Source: Candidatus Saccharimonadia bacterium (GTDB lineage Bacteria > Patescibacteriota > Saccharimonadia > Saccharimonadales > Saccharimonadaceae). Taken from it: DNA of 12,734 nt. The notes below the pieces were generated by a model that was given only the letters and a program-made list of their open reading frames with translations, ran no database searches and had not been told where the DNA came from. This document shows, in pieces, positions 1 through 6,561 of the stretch (within the stretch, counting starts at the first letter, position 1; each line of letters begins with the position of its first letter). The translations under genes and the position numbers were made by a program. The DNA lies in contig JALRDG010000003.1 in NCBI GenBank assembly GCA_023257055.1, forward strand, positions 1 through 12,734, in the 5' to 3' direction.

Positions 1-670
1 CATCTGCGCCACTGCGGCGGAACTGGTAGGTGAACTCGGCTTCAATTTCATATTCATATTTAAATTCCGCAAGCCGATCGTGCACATCCGTAAAAACCGC
101 TGCCGTCTGCTTGATTGCCCGCTTAATCGCAACTATTTCGGCAGGTGATTTAATTGCCCTGAGGCGCGCAATGTGCCGGCGGCAATCCTGCACCTGACTA
201 CATACCCCCCTCACCTTTTTCCATAGATCTTTTTGCGCTGGGTTTTTCACGAAATGATAATACGCATCGTGCGGATCAGGTCCAAGGCTATACGCAAGCG
301 GATGCGATTTAATCAACTGTCGTAATCGCTCATCGCCCTCGCTATCGCTAAGTACCGCATCGACGCCAGTAGTTTTGATGATGTCGTCAGGCGTCAATTG
401 CCCATCAAACACTTCTCTCGTTTCGTCGCGCGGCGGAGCAACAAGGTACGCTTTTTTCTTGGCGCTATCGATAATCAGCCACCAGTCGGGAGCAGACAGC
501 CCAGTTAACCACCAAAAGTTTGATTCCTGCCGAAAGGCATACGCCGCATCGCCACTGGCCTGCATTTCCCGGTTCCCCGCTAACACGATGAGACTTGAAG
601 GCAGCGCGTCAATTAATTTTTGACGGTTAGCTGTAAAAAATTCCGCCCCTATCGGCATATCATTTCCCAT
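1..670 (-). CDS. pepP: Xaa-Pro aminopeptidase (aminopeptidase P, M24B), N-terminal part only
   Basis: This cytoplasmic metalloenzyme would remove an N-terminal residue that precedes proline. About 223 codons are visible and the frame stays open to the window edge, so the metal-binding M24 half lies outside. The visible part matches an aminopeptidase P N-terminal domain: FFTANRQKLIDAL near residue 10, then GNREMQASGDAAYAFRQ and SNFWWLTGL around residues 33-58, the usual NR..L, S.D..Y.FRQ.S.F.WLTG pattern. The following stretch (RLRAIKSPAEIVAIKRAI) is the typical lead into the M24 fold. ATG at 670 is chosen; a second in-frame ATG at 658 has a slightly better purine stretch (GGGAAA) ahead of it. 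The gene starts 13 bp after the uvrC stop on the same strand, so the two are probably cotranscribed. Family is confident; metal ligands cannot be checked here. Confidence 0.88.
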   Translation of the reverse strand, partial: MGNDMPIGAEFFTANRQKLIDALPSSLIVLAGNREMQASGDAAYAFRQESNFWWLTGLSAPDWWLIIDSAKKKAYLVAPPRDETREVFDGQLTPDDIIKTTGVDAVLSDSEGDERLRQLIKSHPLAYSLGPDPHDAYYHFVKNPAQKDLWKKVRGVCSQVQDCRRHIARLRAIKSPAEIVAIKRAIKQTAAVFTDVHDRLAEFKYEYEIEAEFTYQFRRSGAD

Positions 671-683
671 TTCCGCTACTATA

Positions 684-2177
684 TCACGCTTCATTTTGCT
701 TCGGCAAATACCGTCTGATGATTGACGCTTTCGAAGGACCGATTGCCGCTACTAGCTCTTCGTCCGATGCAGCCGCAAGTGCCCGCACACTACCAAACGT
801 TTTCATAAGTTTACGGCGTGAGGTCGGCCCAATGCCAGGAATTTCTTCCAGCATACTTGCGGTCTGCTTCGCCCGCTTCAGGGTGGTATGGTAACTAACC
901 GCAAACCGATGTGATTCGTCTCGGATACGTTGCAATAGCTTAATAATGTGCGTCGAATGCGGCAAATTAATTAACGTGAATGTTTCGCTACTTCGCATGT
1001 ATCCCCCAAGCTGCTCAAGCTTTTCGTGATTAACCGCCACGAGCGAATGCTCATGCTCAATAACAATTTGTTCTTCACGCTTTGCAAGACCAATCATTGG
1101 GATCGTATCGTAATTACTTACACGGCGCGCCTTTAGAGCCGCATCAAGCTGTCCCTTACCGCCATCAATTAAGAATAGGTCGGGCTTTCCCCATGCGGTC
1201 ATGTTTTTTTCGCTCATACGGCGCGTAATTGTCTCGTTCATATTGTAGAAGTCGTTGTTATGCTCGAGCCGCGTTTTAAACTTTCGGTACTGCGCACGGT
1301 CGCTTACGCCATTTGTAAATACCACCATACTTGCCACCACATTCGTACCGCCCATGTGCGAAATGTCATACCCCTCGATACGGCGTGGAGTTTTCGGAAG
1401 ATTAAGCAACTCGCGTAAATCTGAAAGTGCCGCGTCCTTACTGATCTGCAAGAACTCCTTATCACCAAACATAATTCGTCGCTTTAGTTCTTGTAAATTC
1501 AGCAAGCGATTCCGATATAAGGCGGCCTTCTCAAAATCGTGCATACTGGCGGCTGTTTTCATATCTTTTTCGAGTTCACGAAGCAATGCCACGCGGTCGC
1601 CCTTTAAATACCGAATAAGTTTTCGCAGTTCCGTTTTATAATCGCTACTATTTACGTCAAGCGCCGGACTAAGACCCAGATGGACGTCGAGGTCGGGCCG
1701 GTCAGAGGTACGTGGTCGCGTAAGATACGGGAAGGTTTTTCTCAGATATCGCAGGGCCTTTTTGACAGCCAATCCGTTATAGTATGGCCCGTAGTAGTCG
1801 GCTGCATCGTCAGCCGGATTGCGAGTAAAGGTGACCGTCGGAAAATCCGACTTCATATCAATGCGAACAAACGTTTGCGATTTGTCGTCACGCAGCAAAA
1901 TATTGTAGCGTGGCATATAGCGCTTGACCATCTCGCTTTCAAGAAACAGCGCGTCAACTTCACTTTCCGTCTCTACCCAGTCGGTATCATGAATTTCCGC
2001 TACCAGCGCACGTGTTTTAGCATCCATATCACGTGATTTCTGGAAATACTGCCGCACTCGATTCTTTAGAACCGCCGCCTTGCCAACATAAATAATCTCA
2101 CCGGCTTTATCCTTATGGAAATATACCCCCGGCGTGCGAGGCAATGTCTTTAGTTTAGCTTCAAGCGCATCTGTCAT
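684..2177 (-). CDS. uvrC: UvrABC system protein C (excinuclease subunit), reduced form
   Basis: UvrC makes both incisions around bulky DNA lesions in nucleotide excision repair, after UvrA and UvrB. Domains in order: GIY-YIG nuclease at about 12-100 (PGVYFHKD, IIYVGKA; likely catalytic Glu80 in ALFLES; PRYNILLRDDKS), the UvrB-binding UVR helix pair at about 198-232, an RNase H-like nuclease at about 266-430 (Asp271 in YDISHMGG, Asp338 in LIDGGKGQLDAA, DESHRFAVSYH), and a helix-hairpin-helix tail (IPGIGPTSRRKLMKTFG). At 497 residues it is about 110 shorter than E. coli UvrC. The loss falls between the UVR and RNase H parts, where only about 40 residues remain. The protein has no cysteine at all, so the Fe-S ligands described for E. 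coli UvrC are absent. The start has AAAGAGA a few bases upstream. It probably heads a transcript with the aminopeptidase gene. Confidence 0.97.
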   Translation of the reverse strand: MTDALEAKLKTLPRTPGVYFHKDKAGEIIYVGKAAVLKNRVRQYFQKSRDMDAKTRALVAEIHDTDWVETESEVDALFLESEMVKRYMPRYNILLRDDKSQTFVRIDMKSDFPTVTFTRNPADDAADYYGPYYNGLAVKKALRYLRKTFPYLTRPRTSDRPDLDVHLGLSPALDVNSSDYKTELRKLIRYLKGDRVALLRELEKDMKTAASMHDFEKAALYRNRLLNLQELKRRIMFGDKEFLQISKDAALSDLRELLNLPKTPRRIEGYDISHMGGTNVVASMVVFTNGVSDRAQYRKFKTRLEHNNDFYNMNETITRRMSEKNMTAWGKPDLFLIDGGKGQLDAALKARRVSNYDTIPMIGLAKREEQIVIEHEHSLVAVNHEKLEQLGGYMRSSETFTLINLPHSTHIIKLLQRIRDESHRFAVSYHTTLKRAKQTASMLEEIPGIGPTSRRKLMKTFGSVRALAAASDEELVAAIGPSKASIIRRYLPKQNEA

Positions 2178-2190
2178 ATCGTCTCTTTTT

Positions 2191-2219
2191 AGTATAGCGG
2201 ACTATCGCGAGACAATCAC
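2191..2219 (-). promoter_or_regulatory. Candidate promoter for uvrC
   Basis: On the minus strand a TATACT (-10-like, one mismatch to consensus) lies at 2196-2191. At 17-bp spacing the -35 position holds only GTGATT (2219-2214), a poor match. Transcription would start near 2184, leaving a leader of only about 7 nt before the ATG at 2177. A weaker alternative on the same strand is TTGTCA (2249-2244), 17 bp from TATTCA (2226-2221). Confidence 0.45.
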
Positions 2220-2239
2220 GTGAATACACTTAAATATAA

Positions 2240-2268
2240 TTGTTGACAATAAGTAAATAATGTATAAT
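2240..2268 (+). promoter_or_regulatory. Candidate promoter for the ParA-like gene
   Basis: A perfect TATAAT sits at 2263-2268. A perfect TTGACA at 2243-2248 is only 14 bp away, which is short. The overlapping TTGTTG at 2240-2245 gives the standard 17-bp spacing. The DNA upstream is AT-rich, as in an UP element. The expected start is near 2275, giving a leader of about 54 nt with AAAGAGAG before the ATG at 2329. Confidence 0.6.
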
Positions 2269-2275
2269 AAAAAAT

Positions 2276-2291
2276 AGTATCACCGGATACT
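2276..2291. promoter_or_regulatory. Perfect 16-bp inverted repeat at the predicted transcription start
   Basis: AGTATC-ACCG-GATACT is a 6-bp perfect inverted repeat with a 4-base centre. It lies immediately after the predicted start of the ParA-like gene. As DNA it could be an operator for a dimeric repressor; as RNA it would form a hairpin at the very 5' end, a known way to slow mRNA decay. The sequence alone does not decide between these. Confidence 0.45.
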
Positions 2292-2328
2292 TACCACCTA
2301 TGTCGTACCTTTAGAAAGAGAGTCACTG

Positions 2329-3600
2329 ATGAATGCGCAATTGCCGCAGCGTCCCGGCTTCTGGGAGCGCTATTTCGGCCTGGATGCCAATACGTCATCA
2401 CAGCAGATTGAAGACGAGAAAAACACCTATCGCTACTACGGCAACCTCCTTGAGGAGATCGCGAAAGCATCGCCGTGGTACGGCGAAACGACCGCCGTTT
2501 TTGGCGGGAAGGGTGGCGTTGGCAAGACCTTGACCGCGGCCGCCCTGGCGGAGTGCGATCATCTTGCGACGCAGCTCGATACCGCAATTGCCGATTTCAA
2601 CAAGGCGCTCCGCACCCTGCCGGATCGCCTGCGAATTAAGCTGAATAACGATCTACTGACGATCGCCGATATGGCGGAGAATTTGAAACTCCTGCTGCAG
2701 GTTCGCAAGAACAAGCTACTGAAGCAGGCGAATCAGGATGTGAACGGACCGACCAGTGTCAATCCGGAAGATCTGAACAACTTCTTCCTTCATGCGGCGC
2801 ACTTCAAGCAGTTGGTGCACTTCGCGAAGAGTCGTCTTATGCTGATTCCTCACGGGATGACGTCCAACCGACACTTCGATATTCGCACTATCATGGCCGT
2901 CTGCATGCTGATCAAGCGCAATGTCCATTCGCTGTTCATCGATACCGGCAACGAGCCGTTCGACGTGTTCAACGAAGCAGCCATGCGTTTTGCCGACAAG
3001 CGATACTTCGTATGCCTCGCAACGGATAACGCCACGGTCAAGACCATGCTCGACACCATGCGAGCCTACTTCGACCGCGGTTATCAGAATGCTGTCCGAC
3101 AGGCGCTCATCTGCTACTCGCAGACGATTGGCTCCGACACTCATATGACGCTGTTCGAAGTGATGCTGGAGTGTGTCGACGGCGACGAAGCCGTCCTGAA
3201 GGATCTCGGCATTGAACGCGAGAGCCTGAAGGAGAAGATTTATCTTCTGCCGAAGAACCGTAAGCTCGGCGGCGATCGGACCAGTTCGTTCGACCCGTTT
3301 AGCTTCAGCCCGCTGAAGCGCAATTCCATCGACAAGAACGATGAGTTCGTTGGCATTGAGTTCGCCATTGCAACCGCGCAATTCCGACTGGCACTGCTTC
3401 GGCAGCCGAAACTGACGGCCGAACAGCGCAAGGAGGACGTCGAGCGGGCCAACCAGGCGATCCACGAATTCAACATGGAGCGTGCCGGCGACAGCGAAAT
3501 CGAATCAACGATCGACATCGATCTCGACGAACTGTTCGCAGAGCTGGTCATTCTCCCTAATGTCATGAAAGATGCGCCCGTCGCGGCCATCGAACAGTGA
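2329..3600 (+). CDS. ParA/MinD-like P-loop ATPase of unknown role
   Basis: The protein belongs to the SIMIBI ATPases with the deviant Walker A box: GGKGGVGKT at residues 59-67, with both the signature lysine (Lys61) and the P-loop lysine (Lys66). A Walker B-like LFID ends at Asp205, and FIDTGNEPFDVFNEAAMRF resembles the segment after Walker B in MinD-type proteins. LDTAIADFNKAL (83-94) sits where the family has its switch region. An N-terminal extension of about 50 residues precedes the ATPase; the C-terminus is acidic (TIDIDLDELFAEL) and could bind a partner. No DNA-binding domain or membrane segment is seen, and no parB lies nearby. It stands alone, divergent from uvrC and convergent with the envelope cluster. 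Codon use is unlike its neighbours: by hand count 21 TTC to 3 TTT for Phe, against 7 to 10 in uvrC. Positioning, partition or secretion roles are all possible; the family call is firm, the role is not. Confidence 0.85.
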   Translation: MNAQLPQRPGFWERYFGLDANTSSQQIEDEKNTYRYYGNLLEEIAKASPWYGETTAVFGGKGGVGKTLTAAALAECDHLATQLDTAIADFNKALRTLPDRLRIKLNNDLLTIADMAENLKLLLQVRKNKLLKQANQDVNGPTSVNPEDLNNFFLHAAHFKQLVHFAKSRLMLIPHGMTSNRHFDIRTIMAVCMLIKRNVHSLFIDTGNEPFDVFNEAAMRFADKRYFVCLATDNATVKTMLDTMRAYFDRGYQNAVRQALICYSQTIGSDTHMTLFEVMLECVDGDEAVLKDLGIERESLKEKIYLLPKNRKLGGDRTSSFDPFSFSPLKRNSIDKNDEFVGIEFAIATAQFRLALLRQPKLTAEQRKEDVERANQAIHEFNMERAGDSEIESTIDIDLDELFAELVILPNVMKDAPVAAIEQ

Positions 3601-3619
3601 CCCTATCTCAAATACGCTC

Positions 3620-3643
3620 GCAGGAGTGCGTACAAACTCCTGC
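3620..3643 (+). other. Small hairpin just after the ParA-like gene
   Basis: GCAGGAGT (3620-3627) pairs perfectly with ACTCCTGC (3636-3643) across an 8-nt loop. It lies 20 nt after the stop codon and directly before the main terminator stem. It has no T-tract of its own, so it may protect the 3' end or support termination. Confidence 0.5.
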
Positions 3644-3645
3644 AT

Positions 3646-3680
3646 CCCCCTGGACATGACATTGTCGGTCCAGGGGGTTT
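3646..3680 (+). terminator. Strong stem-loop terminator of the ParA-like gene
   Basis: CCCCCTGGAC (3646-3655) and GTCCAGGGGG (3668-3677) form a perfect 10-bp GC-rich stem with a 12-nt loop, followed by TTTCTC. The T-run is short, but the stem is very stable. In the other direction no T-tract follows, so it serves mainly the plus strand. It separates this gene from the convergent envelope cluster ending at 3704. Confidence 0.8.
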
Positions 3681-3703
3681 CTCATGCCATTTACATTTGC
3701 ACT

Positions 3704-5995
3704 TTACGCTTCGTTGATAGACTTCCAGAGCGTCTTAGCCGTCTGGATACGTTCGGTGTCATTTCGTAGGTATGGCTTTACGTAGTTAGCTGCCGCCGCC
3801 ACGGTCGCATCACTTAAGCTTGCCTTTTCAGCACTTCGTGCAGCTTTGTCGATACGCTTTGCAGCCGCCCAGCTGTTTCCTTTGAGGTCTTCTGTGATAA
3901 ATGTCATTTGAGCGGTAATGTCATTCACATCAAGTCCGCGTTCAGCGGCATACGCATACCAGCGATCTTTCAGTGCGCTTTTCCGAAATACAAATCCCTC
4001 AACTTCTTCGGCTTGCGCATTGTCTTTTTGCGTATCATATATAAGATTACCGACAATCGCCGTCACCGCAAAGGGGTGAAGATCGGTATGCTTGGTCAGG
4101 TGATCCACGGCATACGTTGCTTTTTCTGCCATTCGGTCACGTTCAACAACCGGCTGAGATTCAATATTATTCAATGCCTGTGCGGCAAAAAACTCCTCGT
4201 CAATCGCGTCTCGAACTGTTCGTCCCGACATATCTTGATAGTTTGTCTGCGGAAGAATTTCAATTGACGAAGACTGAACGCTCATACCCTTCTCACGCTT
4301 GAAGTTATTCAGCTCTTCGTTAAAGGCATTTGCCGCACGGGTCGCTTCCGAGATACGGCGATCCATGTGTGCATAGTTAGGATTTGGTCGCTCATAGTAT
4401 ACACGTACGTAATCAACGAGGTCGTCACGGCTCACGCCGCGAGCATATGCATCCATAATTTGAACCTTAGCATTTGATTCAGCTGTATTAAGCTCATGAA
4501 TAACGAATTTACATTGCGCCTCAAGCGTAAATGGATCCAAGCCCTGACCCTGCGCCCATCCGACAAGAACCGCCCAACGTTCGGTATTTGTCCATTGTGC
4601 AATACCCATGCCTGGTCCGCCACCTTCTTGGACTTTTCCTGGATCAAGCCCAGGTGATTCAACTTGAAAATTACCAACGAATGCCGCAGCAACACGTGGT
4701 GGCAAGTCCCCATACTCAATCAAGCATCTCATAACATATCCAATGTTATGCCACTCACCTCCGCGCTTCATCAAACGGTCTGATGCGGCAATACCGAGCT
4801 GCTCTTCACTCAGTTCAGGTGCAGCTGGACGCTCAGCTGGAGCCGGAGCTGGACGAGGTGGCGCTGGTGCTGGCGGCTGAGCAGGAATGAACTGTGGCTC
4901 AGACGGTCGCTCTGGTTGCGCTGGCTCGGCAGGCTGCTCAGGCGCCAGTGATGGAGGGAGTTCAAATCCAGGCAGCGCTCCAAGAGCCGGCTCCACAGCG
5001 GGCTCTTCAGGTGTCTGTGTCGGATCAATATCACGCGAGTCATCGGTATCTGGTGCTTCTGGCATAAGACTTGGTGCAATTGCATCAAACCCAGGCAGGA
5101 CGCCCGTTGATGATTGTTCAGGCGCAACTTCTTCGTCAACTCTTTGACTTTGTGCAGCCGACGAATCCTCGGCAGTATTAGCATCTGGCGCCTCAGGAGC
5201 AAGCGACGGTGCCATAGGAACGTCAATGCCAGGTAGCAACCCTTGCGGGGTGACGATAATACTTGAACTTTCAGATGATTCCGGGTACTCGAATGACACC
5301 GGTGAGACTCGTGGCATTTCAGACAAATCAGGCAACGGAACCTCTGCAGCTACAGAGGGGGGTACTGCCCAAGTCATCGACGCCGCCCCCAGCAAGCCAA
5401 TTGCTGCCGCGCGAGGGCGATTAATTCCCATAATTGCTTCACGGAAGTTACGTTTTGATACCTCAGGTTTTATATCAATAACTTCAGCTATATCTTCTTC
5501 TGTAGCATACGCAAAGGAATCGAGGAATGAGCTAACTGCATCATGACTAAATTCGATTTCTGTCCGATACCGCTCCAATGATTGCGCAAATTGCCGTTTG
5601 TACTCATCCACGGCGACTGCTTTGGATTTTTCGGCATTGGTCAATGTCAATGTCTTTATTTTATGTCGCGAGCCTAGGCCAATAAACCTAGCCAAGTCCG
5701 TATAGTTCATTGCCAACTGTCTGGTGTCTTCAAGTGCATCGGAAGAGACTTCTGGCCTTCGTCGGTCATTAACATACCGCTGATGCTGTTCTAACGCGGC
5801 CATGATCGCACCACCGACGGCAATACGGGTCTCATTATTATTGAGACCCTCAAGATCGGTAGCGTCCTCTATGATCGCTTCCATCTGCTCTGGCGTCACT
5901 GCCGCTTCAAGCCTTTCGTACACAGCATCAAGGTGATAGAAGTCTATTCGCTCCTGATCCACTTTTGATCTACGCTCTAACCGCTCGCTATACAT
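3704..5995 (-). CDS. Membrane-anchored phage-tail-lysozyme protein with two lysozyme-like domains
   Basis: Residues are numbered from the ATG at 5995. Residues 1-190 are charged and helical, probably cytoplasmic. A single membrane segment at about 196-217 (AAAIGLLGAASMTWA) ends in SVAAE, a possible signal-peptidase site. A Pro-rich linker (about 218-400) carries three LPG repeats (at 254, 300 and 341). The first phage-tail-lysozyme-type domain (about 404-559) has GNFQVES with likely catalytic Glu446 and the GMGIAQW motif, and should cut the glycan strand of peptidoglycan. A second copy (about 619-758) aligns well but has GNLIYDT (Asp654 in place of the Glu) and no GIAQW, so it is probably a binding module. 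Start: ATG 5995 lies 5 nt after AGGGGG; GTG 5998 is too close to it. It is the last gene of the cluster, a few bp after the coiled-coil gene. N-domain and linker are paralogous to the protein at 9948-11639. Confidence 0.85.
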   Translation of the reverse strand: MYSERLERRSKVDQERIDFYHLDAVYERLEAAVTPEQMEAIIEDATDLEGLNNNETRIAVGGAIMAALEQHQRYVNDRRRPEVSSDALEDTRQLAMNYTDLARFIGLGSRHKIKTLTLTNAEKSKAVAVDEYKRQFAQSLERYRTEIEFSHDAVSSFLDSFAYATEEDIAEVIDIKPEVSKRNFREAIMGINRPRAAAIGLLGAASMTWAVPPSVAAEVPLPDLSEMPRVSPVSFEYPESSESSSIIVTPQGLLPGIDVPMAPSLAPEAPDANTAEDSSAAQSQRVDEEVAPEQSSTGVLPGFDAIAPSLMPEAPDTDDSRDIDPTQTPEEPAVEPALGALPGFELPPSLAPEQPAEPAQPERPSEPQFIPAQPPAPAPPRPAPAPAERPAAPELSEEQLGIAASDRLMKRGGEWHNIGYVMRCLIEYGDLPPRVAAAFVGNFQVESPGLDPGKVQEGGGPGMGIAQWTNTERWAVLVGWAQGQGLDPFTLEAQCKFVIHELNTAESNAKVQIMDAYARGVSRDDLVDYVRVYYERPNPNYAHMDRRISEATRAANAFNEELNNFKREKGMSVQSSSIEILPQTNYQDMSGRTVRDAIDEEFFAAQALNNIESQPVVERDRMAEKATYAVDHLTKHTDLHPFAVTAIVGNLIYDTQKDNAQAEEVEGFVFRKSALKDRWYAYAAERGLDVNDITAQMTFITEDLKGNSWAAAKRIDKAARSAEKASLSDATVAAAANYVKPYLRNDTERIQTAKTLWKSINEA
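4937..5236 (-). repeat. Three LPG-type repeats in a Pro-rich linker
   Basis: The repeat unit reads LPG[IF][DE], 1-3 residues, then PSL[AM]PE. Copies begin at nucleotides 5236 (LPGIDVPMAPSLAPE), 5098 (LPGFDAIAPSLMPE) and 4975 (LPGFELPPSLAPE). Acidic, Pro/Ala/Glu-rich spacers separate them. The same three-copy array, in the same order, occurs in the paralogue at 10665-10946, and similarity is visible at the DNA level too. Confidence 0.85.
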
Positions 5996-6004
5996 CACAT
6001 CCCC

Positions 6005-6550
6005 CTACCTGATATTTTTACCCGTTCGCCTCGTTTGTCGTGGCACCGATGCCGTCTGTAAGAAGTCACCGATTGCACGATGTCGATCTGAAGCAGGTGC
6101 TGGCTGCCGTTCTTGCGTAACTACTGGCATTGCACTTGTATCATCTTCTCGCACAAGACGAAGTCGAGGAGATTCCGTGTCTGTGTCAGTCTGTGGTGTT
6201 GCGACTTCACTACGCCGAAAGTCGCCCTCAGGAGCTACACCTACCCGCCCAACGATTCGCATGGCAAGACTACCAAAACGCACCGCAGCTTCTCGCTCGT
6301 ATTCGATGGCTTCGTTGCAATCCGCTATCACTTCGTCGTTGCTCGCGATAGCCCCCTTTAACTGATCGACACGTTGAAGAATTTGGTCAAGCTCTTCTTG
6401 CATTGTTTCATTTTTTTCAATCAGCTCCTGACGTTGCAGTTCTAAAGCAGTAATAGCCCTAGAGCTCGTCATATCATGCTGTCGAACGTACCCCTCTAAT
6501 GAATTTGCATACTCATGCTGAGTTTCTCTGCCGCGATCTCGTTCTGTCAT
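6005..6550 (-). CDS. Soluble coiled-coil protein of unknown function
   Basis: I do not recognise this 181-residue protein. Residues about 35-90 form a clear coiled coil (ELQRQELIEKNETMQEELDQ, then LQRVDQLKGAIASNDEVI). The rest is low-complexity, basic and Pro-rich, ending in a run of Arg/Lys. There is no signal peptide or membrane segment, so it should be cytoplasmic. A short ERQPAP stretch near the end resembles REQPAPDTE in the cytoplasmic part of the neighbouring 542-residue protein. The start is well supported: GGGAGG sits 5 bases before the ATG. It lies 11 bp after the upstream gene and 9 bp before the ATG of the lysozyme gene, so cotranscription is likely. It may link the cytoplasmic tails of the membrane proteins; that is inference. 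Confidence 0.8.
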   Translation of the reverse strand: MTERDRGRETQHEYANSLEGYVRQHDMTSSRAITALELQRQELIEKNETMQEELDQILQRVDQLKGAIASNDEVIADCNEAIEYEREAAVRFGSLAMRIVGRVGVAPEGDFRRSEVATPQTDTDTESPRLRLVREDDTSAMPVVTQERQPAPASDRHRAIGDFLQTASVPRQTRRTGKNIR

Positions 6551-6561
6551 ATACCCTCCCG

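Noticed and set aside
1..683. An 82-codon plus-strand frame at 375-623
   Set aside because: It is antisense to the aminopeptidase P N-terminal domain, whose motifs are clear.
2716..3465. Long open frame (249 codons) on the minus strand inside the ParA-like gene
   Set aside because: It lies antisense to a confident P-loop ATPase gene and arises from its GC-biased third positions; no ribosome site and no recognisable domain.
2329..3600. ParA-like gene as part of a plasmid or chromosome partition locus
   Set aside because: No parB, no repeated centromere-like sites and no replication gene are visible in the window.
3704..5995. Prophage origin of the phage-tail-lysozyme gene
   Set aside because: No tail, capsid, integrase or terminase genes lie nearby, and the domain sits on an anchor shared with a non-phage paralogue in the same cluster.
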